A DNA stretch of 64,000 nucleotides from CAWKEY01 sp963848675 (GTDB lineage: Bacteria; Pseudomonadota; Gammaproteobacteria; Methylococcales; Methylomonadaceae), in NCBI GenBank assembly GCA_963848675.1, contig CAWKEY010000024.1, positions 124,001 through 188,000 on the forward strand, given 5' to 3'. Both the position numbers and the translations under genes were made by a program. Under the pieces are notes generated by a model. It made no database searches and was not told the origin of the DNA. It saw only the letters and a list, made by a program, of their open reading frames with translations. Position 1 is the stretch's first letter. The number at the start of each line of letters is the position of its first letter. Below are positions 8,719 through 18,155 of the stretch, piece after piece.

Positions 8719-10374
8719 TTACCCTTCCAGTGCCCGGTATTTTTCTCGCAGATGATTTCTGATTGTAATTGCTGAGATATTAAGCACAACAATGACCAAT
8801 ACTAATAATAATGAAGTTGCGTAAACCAAGGGCCTCGCCGCCTCGACATTCGGACTTTGAAAGCCGACATCATAAATATGAAAGCCTAAATGCATAAACT
8901 TTCTGTCCAGGTGCAAAAAGGGGAAATTGCCATCCAGCGGCAGCGAAGGCGCCAGTTTAACCACACCCACCAGCATCAAGGGCGCGACCTCACCGGCTGC
9001 CCGTGCCACAGCCAGAATTAACCCCGTCATCATGGCCGGGCTTGCCATCGGCAACACCGTGCGCCATAGCGTTTCGAGCTTGGTTGCGCCCAAGGCTAGA
9101 CTACCTTCGCGTATGGACTTGGGAATACGTGACAGACCTTCTTCCGTTGACACAATCACCACTGGCAGTGTCAACAACGCCAGCGTAATCGATGCCCACA
9201 AGATGCCGGGCGTACCAAAAACCGGCGCCGGCGCCGCCTCGGGGAAAAACAAGCGATCTATGTTGCCGCCCAGTATGTACACAAAAAAGCCCAGACCAAA
9301 CACGCCATAGACCACGGAAGGCACACCCGCCAGATTATTGACTGCAATCCTGATCAGCTGAGTGACAAAACCCTGCTTGGCATATTCACGCATGTAGACG
9401 GCGGCAATCACCCCAAAGGGCGTGACGATGATCGACATAATGATAACCATCATCACGGTGCCAAAAATCGCCGGAAAAATACCGCCTTCGGTATTCGCCT
9501 CACGCGGGTCCTCGGTTAAAAACTCAACAACCTTGCTGCCATAGTGGTGAATCTTGTCGAACAAACTCATGGCATTAGGCTGATAGATCCTGACCACTTT
9601 TGCCAAGGGAATCTCAAGCTGCTTACCGTCTGCCGTTTTGATAACTACACTATCGCGTTTGATCTGCTGGTATAGCTCGACCAGCTGGGCTTGATAGTTC
9701 TGGTATTGGCTCTGATAGTTCGTTTTTTCAGCAGCAATCTCGCTTTCCGCCGCGTCATCCCAGCGATTTTTCAACTGCAGGCTTTTCTGCTTGAGTCTTA
9801 ATCGCTCGAGGCCATAGTTGACCGCGCCGATTTCCTTTTTCTCCAGGCGGGCTATTTCCTGATAAAGGCCTAAAGTGTCCGCTATTTTTTCCAAAAGCAC
9901 TGACAGCGCCTGATTGCCTGTTGCGACTGTCGCACCGTTTTCCTTAACCTCGGCAAGATAACCATAAAAATTACCCCACTCGCGGCGCTCCACCACCATC
10001 ATATCAACGGGACTGCGCTGCTGTTTGATATTGCGCGCTTGTATCCAGCGAAAATCCACACCATTAATATCGCGGTTGCCGATTTTAATCAGGTACTGCT
10101 CCAGACTGTCTTCATCATCCGCCATTTTATAGCCGGCCGCCTTGGCCATCTCGGCGCCGGTAATACTGGTATCGACAATCTCGCCGGCCACAGTCTGTAT
10201 CAGTCCGTCGTCCTCCTGATAGCTGAATTCAGTTACCGCCGCCGGCCAAAAATGCACAGCCCCTCTAACCGCCACCAAACCCAGAAGGCCGGCCACCAGA
10301 ATCAGGCAAACACTGACCGCCGCCGCATTGAGCCATACCCAGGGTGCACCGCTTTTAAACCATTGTCTGATCAT
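8719..10374 (-). CDS. pstA: Phosphate ABC transporter permease PstA, extended form
   Basis: 551-residue inner-membrane permease, much longer than E. coli PstA (about 296). The N-terminal transmembrane helix (about residues 14-36) is followed by a periplasmic insert of about 200 residues with a coiled-coil stretch (LARLEKKEIGAVNYGLERL-like region and EKTNYQSQYQNYQAQ). The usual permease core follows, with the EAA-type loop EGLSRIPKSIREGSLALGATKLETLW. Its stop and start codons overlap those of pstC (ATGA), so translation is coupled. The insert is typical of a subgroup of proteobacterial PstA proteins; its role is unknown. Confidence 0.93.
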   Translation of the reverse strand: MIRQWFKSGAPWVWLNAAAVSVCLILVAGLLGLVAVRGAVHFWPAAVTEFSYQEDDGLIQTVAGEIVDTSITGAEMAKAAGYKMADDEDSLEQYLIKIGNRDINGVDFRWIQARNIKQQRSPVDMMVVERREWGNFYGYLAEVKENGATVATGNQALSVLLEKIADTLGLYQEIARLEKKEIGAVNYGLERLRLKQKSLQLKNRWDDAAESEIAAEKTNYQSQYQNYQAQLVELYQQIKRDSVVIKTADGKQLEIPLAKVVRIYQPNAMSLFDKIHHYGSKVVEFLTEDPREANTEGGIFPAIFGTVMMVIIMSIIVTPFGVIAAVYMREYAKQGFVTQLIRIAVNNLAGVPSVVYGVFGLGFFVYILGGNIDRLFFPEAAPAPVFGTPGILWASITLALLTLPVVIVSTEEGLSRIPKSIREGSLALGATKLETLWRTVLPMASPAMMTGLILAVARAAGEVAPLMLVGVVKLAPSLPLDGNFPFLHLDRKFMHLGFHIYDVGFQSPNVEAARPLVYATSLLLVLVIVVLNISAITIRNHLREKYRALEG

Positions 10375-12647
10375 AATGAACTATATCTTTCGCGTAAACG
10401 CTGACGTATCACTTCGGCCAGCGTGTTGACTACAAAGGTGAACGTGAACAATACCAGAGCGGCTAAAAACAAGACCCGGTAATGCGTACTATTGACTTCA
10501 GCTTCAGGCATTTCCACGGCAATGTTCGCCGCTAATGTGCGCATGCCCTGAAAAATGCTTAAATCCATCACCGGCGTATTGCCTGTCGCCATGAGCACAA
10601 TCATGGTCTCACCCACCGCCCGTCCCAGACCAATCATGACCGCCGAAAAAATACCCGGGCTCGCCGTTAGCAAAACAACCTTGGTCATGGTTTGCCAGGG
10701 AGTTGCGCCCAATGCCAGCGAGCCCACGGTCAAATGTTTGGGCACGCTGAAAATGGCGTCTTCCGCGATGGAGAAAATCGTCGGAATGACGGCAAAGCCC
10801 ATGGCTATGCCTACAACCAGGGAATTGCGCTGATCATAGGCCATGCCCCATTCGCTTTTTAGCCAGTCTCTGAGGCTTCCGTTGAAGCACCAGGATTCCA
10901 GCGGCACGCTGATGGCGAATGCAAACCAGCCGCTGAGCAAAATGACCGGAATCAATAAGGCGGCATCCCAGCCTTCGGGTACTTTATGACGCAGCTTTTC
11001 CGGCATGCACTGCCAGGCGTAGGCAAACAGCATCACACCCAAGGGAATAATCATGAACAGCGAAAACACGCCGGCCAGATGATTTTCAATCATCGGCGCC
11101 AACCAGAGTCCGGCCAGAAAACCCAGAATGACGGTCGGCAACGCGCCCATCATTTCAATACTGGGTTTTACATACATGCGCATGGCCGGGATCATAAAAT
11201 ACGCCGTATAAATCGCGCCCATCAAAGCCAGCGGCGTCGCCAATAACATCGAGTAAAATGCCGCCTTCAGTGTGCCGAAAACCAAAGGCGTCAAACTGTA
11301 CTTGGGCTCGAAGTCATTGCTGGATGAAGAAGACTGCCAGATATAAGTGGGCTTGGGATAGCTTTCATACCAGACTTCCTGCCAAAGCGCTTTCATTGAA
11401 ACTTCAGGGTGTTCATTGTCCACGCGCCAGAAATGCACACTGCCATTGTCTGCCTGCACCAGCAAGGCATTCGCGCGCGGCGACAATGTCGCCGCCACCG
11501 GCGATGACTCGATGACTCGCGCCTTGATAAGCTCTCTTTCCGCGGTTGAATGAAAAATCCCCATGTTGCCGTTCGCATCCATGGTCATAAAGCCTTTGCG
11601 CCGCTGCTCAGTGTTAATCTTGAGGACACTGCTGTCAGAGACTTTAAATACCCTGATTTTTTGCAGCGTGCTACGATTCAATTCATCCCTGACCATACTC
11701 CACTGCGCAACCAAGCCACTGGAATCGCCAATCAACAAGGAAAGATCGCCGTTCAAAAAGGTGATTGCCGTAATCTTTTGCCCTGCGGCAACGACATTCA
11801 GATGCTGCTTGATGACAGGCTGGCTTTTGTCTCTGATGTCAAAAAAACTGACATTGCCATCGTTATGAACCAGATAAAGATTACGCTGCTCTTTATCGAT
11901 CAAAATATCGGCTATCTCGGCATCCGCTATCTCCAAAACGGCATCCGTGCGTTTTAGTGCCGATTCCTCGTCGAATAATGACTCCTCTTTTTGAAAGCTG
12001 ATCAGCCGCATTTTACCGGCGGCCTTGACTACTACGGTGGTTAACTTGTCATCTACCTTAGCCGCTACTTTCTCCAAAGGCGCGCCGGATTCATCGAGCT
12101 GCAAAGGCGCCTCACCGAATGGATAAACAAGCGAAGGTGAAATCAAGCGCACATCATTGGGATAACTGACGTCATATTTTTGTCTTGCAATAATGGCCGC
12201 ACCATTCGACAAACCGTAAATCACATCACCGCGCGCAGGACTGCCTTGCGCAAAACTGGTAACCTGCACACCCTCTGGTATGCCAAGCGGTTTTATGGCG
12301 ATGGTTTTGCCGGTCGCTGCCGCAAAGAAAACGGCCTGTCCGCTGCCGGTAAATCTGACCGCAACTTCGTTTTGCTCTTCCATGGCCAGCAACAAGGTAT
12401 TGCCCAGATTTTTTTCCGGCACCTCATACTGGCTGACGAATTCGGCATTGGCTGATATAAATAGAGGAAAAACCACATACAGCAAGTAGAAGAAAATCAG
12501 TACGATAGCCAGAATAACGCCCAGTCCACCTGCTACCACGCCATAGCGCGCCAGGCTGTCTTTTATCAGCCGCCATTGCTGGTAATAACCGCCGTTCGCA
12601 TTATTCTTGAGAGACGATTGTTTATACTTTGTATTAATTTCAGCCAT
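10371..12647 (-). CDS. pstC: Phosphate ABC transporter permease PstC, extended form
   Basis: 758-residue permease (E. coli PstC is about 319). I set the start at ATG 12647 (MAEINTKYKQSS); the open frame upstream to 12740 runs through the pstS terminator. A transmembrane helix near residues 37-60 is followed by about 370 periplasmic residues with short repeated beta patterns (for example GDVIYGLSNGAAIIARQ, NLYLVHNDGNVSFFDI, ANALLVQADNGSVHFW), suggesting a beta-propeller-like fold. The permease core follows, with the EAA loop EDAIFSVPKHLTVGSLALGATPWQTM. It partners with the similarly extended PstA. Confidence 0.93.
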   Translation of the reverse strand: MAEINTKYKQSSLKNNANGGYYQQWRLIKDSLARYGVVAGGLGVILAIVLIFFYLLYVVFPLFISANAEFVSQYEVPEKNLGNTLLLAMEEQNEVAVRFTGSGQAVFFAAATGKTIAIKPLGIPEGVQVTSFAQGSPARGDVIYGLSNGAAIIARQKYDVSYPNDVRLISPSLVYPFGEAPLQLDESGAPLEKVAAKVDDKLTTVVVKAAGKMRLISFQKEESLFDEESALKRTDAVLEIADAEIADILIDKEQRNLYLVHNDGNVSFFDIRDKSQPVIKQHLNVVAAGQKITAITFLNGDLSLLIGDSSGLVAQWSMVRDELNRSTLQKIRVFKVSDSSVLKINTEQRRKGFMTMDANGNMGIFHSTAERELIKARVIESSPVAATLSPRANALLVQADNGSVHFWRVDNEHPEVSMKALWQEVWYESYPKPTYIWQSSSSSNDFEPKYSLTPLVFGTLKAAFYSMLLATPLALMGAIYTAYFMIPAMRMYVKPSIEMMGALPTVILGFLAGLWLAPMIENHLAGVFSLFMIIPLGVMLFAYAWQCMPEKLRHKVPEGWDAALLIPVILLSGWFAFAISVPLESWCFNGSLRDWLKSEWGMAYDQRNSLVVGIAMGFAVIPTIFSIAEDAIFSVPKHLTVGSLALGATPWQTMTKVVLLTASPGIFSAVMIGLGRAVGETMIVLMATGNTPVMDLSIFQGMRTLAANIAVEMPEAEVNSTHYRVLFLAALVLFTFTFVVNTLAEVIRQRLRERYSSL

Positions 12648-12707
12648 AAGATGCCGGTTTTGATATGCATTGAATGCACAATGATAAAACGATATGCCCA
12701 AAAAACA

Positions 12708-12752
12708 GAAAAAAATCGGCCGAGACTCGTGTTCATACAAATCTCAGCCGAT
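12708..12752 (-). terminator. Intrinsic terminator between pstS and pstC
   Basis: On the minus strand the stem ATCGGCTGAGA / TCTCGGCCGAT (one mismatch) is followed by a run of seven T. It lies about 100 bases after the pstS stop and before pstC. Partial read-through would give more binding protein than permease, a common arrangement for solute-binding proteins. Confidence 0.8.
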
Positions 12753-12852
12753 GTTTTTATTGAATTAACCCAACGCTTTCAAAAGAGGGGGAACCGGTCA
12801 AGCCAGACCACCATGCTTATCTAAGCATCCCTGCATTTTGCTAAAAGCTCTT

Positions 12853-13842
12853 TTATTTGATGGACTCTAAGGCTTTGTCGACCACTTTGGCAGGTAAAGG
12901 GATGTAGCCGTCCTTGATAACGGCTTGCTGGCCGGCTTTGGATAACACCATTTTTATAAATTCGTTTTCCAGGGGCGGCAGCGGTTGATTGGGTTTTTTA
13001 TTGACATAAACATACAGATAACGCGCCAATGGATAAGTGCCTGCCAACGTGTTTTCCGGGGTTGCCTCAACAAACGGCTGACCCGCCGCCTTGGCCAGCG
13101 CTACCGCTCTGACACCCGAGGTTGAATAGCCCATGCCCGAATAGCCGATGCCGTTTGAGGACGTGGTTACCGCCTGCACCACTGACGCCGAGCCGGGCTG
13201 CTCATTGACGTTATCCTTGAAGTCGCCTTTGCATAGGGCGTGTTCCTTGAAGAATCCGTAGGTACCCGATACAGAATTCCGTCCGTACAACTGAATGCTC
13301 TTGCCCACCCATGCGCCTGTAGCGCCGGCCTGACCCCAGGTTTCAATGTCAGATTCGTAACCGCATTTGCGGGTAGCCGAGAAGATTGCATCAGCCTGTG
13401 GAAGAGTCAAACCTTTAATCGGGTTGTCTTTATGAACAAAAATAGCCAGCGCATCAATGGCTACCGGAATAGCGGTGGGCTTGTAACCGAATTTGCCTTC
13501 GAAAGCATCGATTTCGTCGTCCTTCATCTTGCGGCTCATCGGGCCGACATTGGCGGTACCTTCTGTTAATGCAGGCGGCGCCGTGGAAGAGCCGGCCGCC
13601 TGAATCTGAATATTGACATTGGGATAATTACGATTGAATTCTTCCGCCCACAGCGTCATCAGATTTGCCAGCGTATCAGAGCCCACGCTGGACAGGTTGC
13701 CGGAAATGCCGCTGGCTTTTTGATATTCAGGCAGACCTGCTTCAACGGTCACCGCCGCACCCGCAGCGCCACTCAGCAGCGCGGCAGAAGCCAGCCCCAT
13801 GCCCGCTATTAACGACCTAGTTTTAAAAGAAAATTTCATCAT
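12853..13842 (-). CDS. pstS: Phosphate ABC transporter substrate-binding protein PstS
   Basis: 329-residue periplasmic phosphate-binding protein. It has a signal peptide (about residues 1-29, cleavage after GAAGA), then the PBP domain with phosphate-contact motifs SSVGSDTL, AAGSSTAPPAL and GPMSRKM, and later NSVSGTYGFFKEH. It is first in the pst cluster, with a GAGGG ribosome binding site, and is followed by its own terminator. Two ATG codons are adjacent at the start; either may be used. Confidence 0.95.
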   Translation of the reverse strand: MMKFSFKTRSLIAGMGLASAALLSGAAGAAVTVEAGLPEYQKASGISGNLSSVGSDTLANLMTLWAEEFNRNYPNVNIQIQAAGSSTAPPALTEGTANVGPMSRKMKDDEIDAFEGKFGYKPTAIPVAIDALAIFVHKDNPIKGLTLPQADAIFSATRKCGYESDIETWGQAGATGAWVGKSIQLYGRNSVSGTYGFFKEHALCKGDFKDNVNEQPGSASVVQAVTTSSNGIGYSGMGYSTSGVRAVALAKAAGQPFVEATPENTLAGTYPLARYLYVYVNKKPNQPLPPLENEFIKMVLSKAGQQAVIKDGYIPLPAKVVDKALESIK

Positions 13843-13870
13843 CGACCCTCAAATTAATTAATATCGCTGT

Positions 13871-13893
13871 ATTATGCAAACACAACATGACAA
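13871..13893 (-). promoter_or_regulatory. Weak candidate pst promoter with a Pho-box half site
   Basis: On the minus strand a TTGTCAT heptamer (six of seven to the PhoB half-site CTGTCAT) lies upstream of CATAAT, a good -10, about 30 bases before pstS. A second heptamer at the expected spacing is not convincing. PhoB control is expected for this operon from knowledge of the family, not proved by this site. Confidence 0.3.
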
Positions 13894-14004
13894 GATTATT
13901 ACAATATTTTATTTTTCGCTACGCTGCCTGTTTATCTCAATAATTGCCCCGACACATCGATAAATAGTATCAAGGCGATTGTACGAAGACTGATCGACCC
14001 ACCT

Positions 14005-14694
14005 TTACAGGCTTCTGACTTCACTATCAGCAATCTCCGTGCTTTTTACCACCACCGCGCCGCACATCGTTGGCCCCAAGTTAATATCCCGCACCCGCCA
14101 TTCGGCGGCTGAGCCGCAACTTTCAGGCACTCTTAAAAATTCCGTGCTGCGCTCCGGGTTAATGACGCATTGATTTAGCCCTAATGCAATCCCCCGGCCG
14201 GTTGCCTTGACGAACGCTTCCTTCCGGGTCCAGAACCGGTAAAATTCGCGCGTTTTTTCCGCTTGTGGCTGACGCTGCCAGTAATCAGCCTCTTCATCGG
14301 CAAAACATTTCCCCACCAGCTCCGCCAGACTGATTCTGTCTTTACACAGCTCCATATCAACGCCCAGCTCACAGTTCCAGCCGAGCGCAATCAATAAAGC
14401 ACTGCCTGAATGTGAGATGTTGAATGCCAGCTCGGGATGATCAGCCAGATAGGGCTTGCCATGCAAGGCCTTTTTAATCCTGATCTGCGCCGGCGGCTCG
14501 TTCACATAGCCGGCTAATAGCTGCCTCAGGCGCCCATGCACGGCCACATAGCGGTTACGCACCACGTCATTTTTCAGATTGCGGGCATGTGCCTGCTCGA
14601 CAGCGTCCAGAAAAGGCCAGTAGCGCTGATCATTGACGTTTTCGAAGCAGCCATGCCAGAGTTCGATAGCGCGTTTATTCAACCTGTCCCTCAT
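14005..14694 (-). CDS. 4'-phosphopantetheinyl transferase (Sfp-type)
   Basis: 229-residue enzyme transferring phosphopantetheine from CoA to carrier-protein serines. Family motifs are FNISHSG, LGVDMELC (metal-binding Asp/Glu) and FYRFWTRKEAFVKATGRGI. The length fits the Sfp/HetI group rather than AcpS. No polyketide, non-ribosomal peptide or acyl-carrier genes are nearby, so the substrate is not indicated; it may serve fatty acid synthesis or a distant secondary-metabolite cluster. Confidence 0.92.
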   Translation of the reverse strand: MRDRLNKRAIELWHGCFENVNDQRYWPFLDAVEQAHARNLKNDVVRNRYVAVHGRLRQLLAGYVNEPPAQIRIKKALHGKPYLADHPELAFNISHSGSALLIALGWNCELGVDMELCKDRISLAELVGKCFADEEADYWQRQPQAEKTREFYRFWTRKEAFVKATGRGIALGLNQCVINPERSTEFLRVPESCGSAAEWRVRDINLGPTMCGAVVVKSTEIADSEVRSL

Positions 14695-15057
14695 CTATTT
14701 TGCAGTTAACGCTTAGGAACGCGTATCAAATAACTTGCGCAACTCTGAGAAACAATTTTTTGTGTAGGTGCGGATTTATCCGCATTGTGCGAATAAATTC
14801 GCACCTACACTTGTTCAACTTATTTCGTGCGCATTACTTACCCTTTAGCCAGCCGCTTTTCCGCCGCATAATCCTGAACGAATCCCATTACAGCCCAACT
14901 TTTCTCACACCTCTTTGCAACTGATCAACTCTACGGATAAATGCTATGATTGCTGCATTCTACACCAGCGACCCCCACATAATCATCCAGTCCCACTGAA
15001 TTCAAATTAAATCACAGAGCGCCCGCCCGCTTTGGGCTTACAAAATCAACATACACT
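14695..15057. other. Gene-free gap holding one MITE copy
   Basis: The only recognisable content is the inverted-repeat element at 14713-14840. The remaining 215 bases before the dehydrogenase gene show no open frame with coding character and no clear promoter. Confidence 0.6.
14713..14840. repeat. MITE-like element family 1, copy A
   Basis: 128-bp element whose ends are imperfect inverted repeats built on the shared block AAATAA. An inner palindrome (GTAGGTGCGGATTTATCCGCA and TGCGAATAAATTCGCACCTAC, with a two-base gap) fills the centre. Nearly the same sequence recurs at 29621, 40958 and 43354. There is no coding capacity, so it would be moved in trans if mobile. Confidence 0.85.
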
Positions 15058-15942
15058 ATGGCAAATACAAAATATATCCTTGGCTTCATCGGCATTGGCC
15101 TCATGGGCCGGCCCATGACGTTGCGTTTGCTGGAAGCAGGTTTTAGCGTCAATGTCTGGAATCGCAGCGCCGAAAAACTAAAGCCGGTCACCGCTGCGGG
15201 CGCCTGTGCCTGCGCGTCTATTGCCGAAGTCGTCAAAACTTCCGATGTGGTCATGCTGTGTCTGGCAGATACGCGGGTGGTCGAATCGGTCATTCTCAAT
15301 GATATTGTGGCGCACGGCTCGGCAGACAAGCTGCTCATCGACCTTTCCAGCATCCACCCTGAAAACACCCGGCAACTGGCCGCAACACTGTTTGAAAAAT
15401 GCGGCATGGGCTGGGTGGATGCGCCCGTTTCCGGCGGCGTGGCCGGTGCCGAACAAGGCCGCCTGGCCATTATGGCCGGTGGGCGTGCGGAGCATATTGC
15501 CATTGCCCGAAAGGTGCTGGCCCCGTTATACCAACAACTCACCCACATGGGCGATGTCGGCAGCGGCCAGGTGACCAAGATATGCAATCAAATGATCGTC
15601 AGCTGCAATGTGCTGGTCATTGCCGAAATGATGGCGCTGGCCAAACTGGCCGGTGTTGATGCAGAAAAAATCCCCGCCGCGCTGGCCGGCGGTTTTGCCG
15701 ACTCCAAGCCCCTGCAGATCGTCGGCCCTGAAATGGCGGCAGAAACCTTTGAGCCGGTTAAATGGCGGGTTAAAACCTTGCTGAAGGATCTGAACATGGC
15801 CGTTGATGTAGCCATCAAACAGGGCAATGCGCTGCCCATGTCCGGCTTGGCCGCGCAACTGCTGCAACTGCACGGCAGTCAGGGCTATCTTGAACAGGAT
15901 CCATCCACCTTGATCAAGCTGTACACCAAGACCGATGCTTGA
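15058..15942 (+). CDS. NAD(P)-dependent 2-hydroxy-3-oxopropionate reductase / 3-hydroxyisobutyrate dehydrogenase family
   Basis: 294-residue beta-hydroxyacid dehydrogenase. The N-terminal Rossmann motif is GFIGIGLMGRPM, the substrate-binding motif DAPVSGGVAGAEQG, and the catalytic Lys lies in GQVTKICNQ. The downstream gene, overlapping by eight bases, encodes a hydroxypyruvate isomerase. That pairing favours tartronate-semialdehyde reductase (GarR/GlxR) activity, giving D-glycerate from the glyoxylate carboligase route. No glyoxylate carboligase gene is in the window. 3-Hydroxyisobutyrate dehydrogenase is the main alternative. Confidence 0.88.
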   Translation: MANTKYILGFIGIGLMGRPMTLRLLEAGFSVNVWNRSAEKLKPVTAAGACACASIAEVVKTSDVVMLCLADTRVVESVILNDIVAHGSADKLLIDLSSIHPENTRQLAATLFEKCGMGWVDAPVSGGVAGAEQGRLAIMAGGRAEHIAIARKVLAPLYQQLTHMGDVGSGQVTKICNQMIVSCNVLVIAEMMALAKLAGVDAEKIPAALAGGFADSKPLQIVGPEMAAETFEPVKWRVKTLLKDLNMAVDVAIKQGNALPMSGLAAQLLQLHGSQGYLEQDPSTLIKLYTKTDA

Positions 15943-16705
15943 GTTCGCCGCCAATTTGAGCCTGCTGTTTACCGAGGTAGACCTGATTGAGCGCTTTCAG
16001 GCCGCCAGACAACACGGTTTTAATGCCGTCGAAATTCAGTTTCCCTACACGCTCAGCCCCGAAATCATTAAAGCCGCCCTGGAACAACAGCAACTCAAAC
16101 TGGTTTTGTTTAATGTCGCGGCCGGCGACCTGTTGCAAGGCGGCGAAGGACTGGCCTGTGTGCCTGAAAAACAGGCGCAATTCCGGCAGGCCGTCGCGCA
16201 AACAGTCGCTTATGCCCAGCGGTTAAAACCGCACGCAATCAACGTGCTGCCCGGCTGCTGCCTGCATGTAGGCCGCCAGCAGGACTATCTGGCAACCTTT
16301 AAGGAAAATCTGTGTTTCGCTGCCGATGCCTTCTCGGCCCTGGGCATTAAAACGGTCTTTGAAGCCATCAATATCCATGATATGCCTGGGTTTCTGATTC
16401 ATGGCGGCGAGCAAATGCTTGCAGTTTTAGACGAGCTCAAGCGTCCGGATCTGTTCATGCAATACGATGTTTATCATGCGCACAGGATGGGCGAAAACCC
16501 GGCTGAATTCATTGCCCGCCACGCTGATCAAATCGGCCATATCCAGTTTGCCGACAGTCCCGGGCGCGGCCAGCCCGGCACCGGGCAAATTGATTTTGGC
16601 GCAGTTTTCTCGGCCATTGAAAATTCCGCCTATAAAGGCTGGGTGGGCGCCGAATATCACCCGAGCGGCACAACAACTGAAAGCTTCAACTGGCTAAGCC
16701 TCTAG
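15935..16705 (+). CDS. hyi: Hydroxypyruvate isomerase family protein
   Basis: 256-residue TIM-barrel protein of the Hyi/AP-endonuclease-2-like isomerase family, interconverting hydroxypyruvate and tartronate semialdehyde. Metal and acid-base residues are visible in VFEAINIHDMPGF, QYDVYHAHRMG, IQFADSPGRGQPG and VGAEYHPSG. It starts inside the end of the dehydrogenase gene (ATGCTTGA), so the two are translationally coupled and probably consecutive in glyoxylate/C2 assimilation. Confidence 0.92.
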   Translation: MLEFAANLSLLFTEVDLIERFQAARQHGFNAVEIQFPYTLSPEIIKAALEQQQLKLVLFNVAAGDLLQGGEGLACVPEKQAQFRQAVAQTVAYAQRLKPHAINVLPGCCLHVGRQQDYLATFKENLCFAADAFSALGIKTVFEAINIHDMPGFLIHGGEQMLAVLDELKRPDLFMQYDVYHAHRMGENPAEFIARHADQIGHIQFADSPGRGQPGTGQIDFGAVFSAIENSAYKGWVGAEYHPSGTTTESFNWLSL

Positions 16706-17091
16706 CCTGTGGCGTGCGGCTTTGATGTTTTCTCTAAAAAATCAACACCACAGAGAGATAGCGTTTCCGATGGTTTGACAAATCAGCAATTTTTCTGTGG
16801 CGCTGTGGCGAGTAGCTGCTTTTACTGAATCAAGCCTGGTCGCAATGGCTACCGGCCCGCCCGTCGGCGAATCTGACACACTTTTTTATCCGAAAATCAG
16901 GTCAATGGCAGAAATTGTTAAGGTGAACCTGACGCCCTCCTGAATGCCGCATCCCGGCAGTCTTGAGTTGGAAGGCAGGCATCAGACAACCCCTAACAGG
17001 AGTGGACAGACGAGACTACCGTCAGATACCACCTGTAACGTACTCACAATCGGCGCACAATGATCGCGCATAAACAAATTTGGAGTTTCTT
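16706..17091. other. Gap upstream of the toxin-antitoxin pair, no gene seen
   Basis: There is no open frame with coding character on either strand and no repeat shared with the rest of the window. The right end must carry the antitoxin promoter, and a TGGAG ribosome binding site is at 17081-17085. Confidence 0.5.
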
Positions 17092-17373
17092 ATGGAAAAT
17101 TCAACCGCAAAAGAAAGCCGCCTTAATATTCGCTGCGATGTTCGTGCGCGCGAGTTGCTCGACAAAGCCGCTACATACTCGCATGTCAGCATTTCTGAGT
17201 TCGTCCTATCCCACGCGCTAGCCTCCGCAGAGAAAGTGGTGCAGGCGAATGAATGCATTACGTTACAACCGGATGATTTACATGCCTTTCTGGCCGCACT
17301 GGATACACAAACGCAAGCCAATCCCGCATTGAAAAAAGCCTTTACGCGCCATTCGGAACAGGTTTCCCGGTGA
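17092..17373 (+). CDS. DUF1778 antitoxin (TacA-like)
   Basis: 93-residue ribbon-helix-helix antitoxin. The N-terminal part (ESRLNIRCDVRARELLDKAATYSHVSISEFVLSHA, split here around residues 7-45) matches the DUF1778 DNA-binding fold; the C-terminal tail would wrap the toxin. ATG 17092 is preferred because TGGAG precedes it. It overlaps the acetyltransferase start (GTGA), the standard type II operon layout, and such antitoxins repress their own promoter. Confidence 0.9.
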   Translation: MENSTAKESRLNIRCDVRARELLDKAATYSHVSISEFVLSHALASAEKVVQANECITLQPDDLHAFLAALDTQTQANPALKKAFTRHSEQVSR

Positions 17374-17867
17374 CGTTTTACAGTATTCGTCCATTTGACA
17401 AAACGCTTGACACGGCTTCCTTTAGTTGTGGTCAGCCACAACTCGATGAATACCTACAACGCTATGCGTCACTAGACATTAAACGAAATGTTGCCAGAGT
17501 GTTTATAGCCACACCGGCTCATGACACTGACCAATTGGCAGGATTTTATACCTTGAGCCCAGGTAGCGTGAGTTGCTCTGATTTGCCGTTGTCATTAGCC
17601 AAGACGTTAACCCGTTATCCTGTTCCCGTTGCGCTAATAGGGCGGCTAGCCGTTGACAGCCAGTTTCAGGGAAAAGGTTTGGGGTCGATTCTTTTAGCAG
17701 ATGCCTGCAAGAAGGTTGCAAACGCCAGTACTACACTGGCAGTGGTAGGCATCGTTGTGGACGCTAAAGACAAAATTGCTGGTGGTTTTTACCAGCATTT
17801 TGGCTTCATACCCTTGCCGGGTCAGCCTGATCGGCTCCTGCTGCCAGCAACTGCATTTCGAGCCTAA
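17370..17867 (+). CDS. GNAT-family acetyltransferase toxin (TacT/AtaT-like)
   Basis: 165-residue GNAT protein with a GTG start overlapping the antitoxin stop. In this family the toxin acetylates the amino acid on charged tRNAs and stops translation. The acetyl-CoA loop is in VDSQFQGKGLGSILLADA (Q-x-x-G-x-G). The conserved N-terminal motif FSCGQPQLDEYL and the C-terminal YQHFGFIPLPGQPDRL are typical of DUF1778-linked toxins. Confidence 0.92.
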   Translation: MTFYSIRPFDKTLDTASFSCGQPQLDEYLQRYASLDIKRNVARVFIATPAHDTDQLAGFYTLSPGSVSCSDLPLSLAKTLTRYPVPVALIGRLAVDSQFQGKGLGSILLADACKKVANASTTLAVVGIVVDAKDKIAGGFYQHFGFIPLPGQPDRLLLPATAFRA

Positions 17868-17915
17868 AGGAGATGAATGTTACAATTTATGAAGGCAAAT
17901 AATGGCATGTCTCTA

Positions 17916-18155
17916 TTAGAAACAGCCTTTAATGACCCCCCTAACTTCACAAGAAACATGGACAGTCTCCAAACCCCTGCCGACTTCAGCGTTCGCGGCT
18001 CGCAACTCCTGATCTTGTGCATCTTCAATAGAAACCAGCCTGGCCGGCTGCGCAAGCGACTGCTGCAGCCGCTGACAGATTTTTTTGGTGTGGCCATCGG
18101 TCGATGAGTAGATGACAAGAATCTTGGTCGTCGTGGTGTTATTTTGTGTAGACAT
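17916..18155 (-). pseudogene. Truncated HemG-like flavodoxin
   Basis: From ATG 18155 the frame reads MSTQNNTTTTKILVIYSSTDG and HTKKICQRLQQSL, which matches the start of menaquinone-dependent protoporphyrinogen IX dehydrogenase (HemG), a flavodoxin of about 175 residues: the FMN phosphate loop STDGHT and first helix are intact. Similarity ends after about 45 residues (SIEDAQD), where the fold should continue with the second strand, and the frame closes within 80. The lost part faces the TA pair, so a deletion or insertion at that junction probably removed it. Confidence 0.65.
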
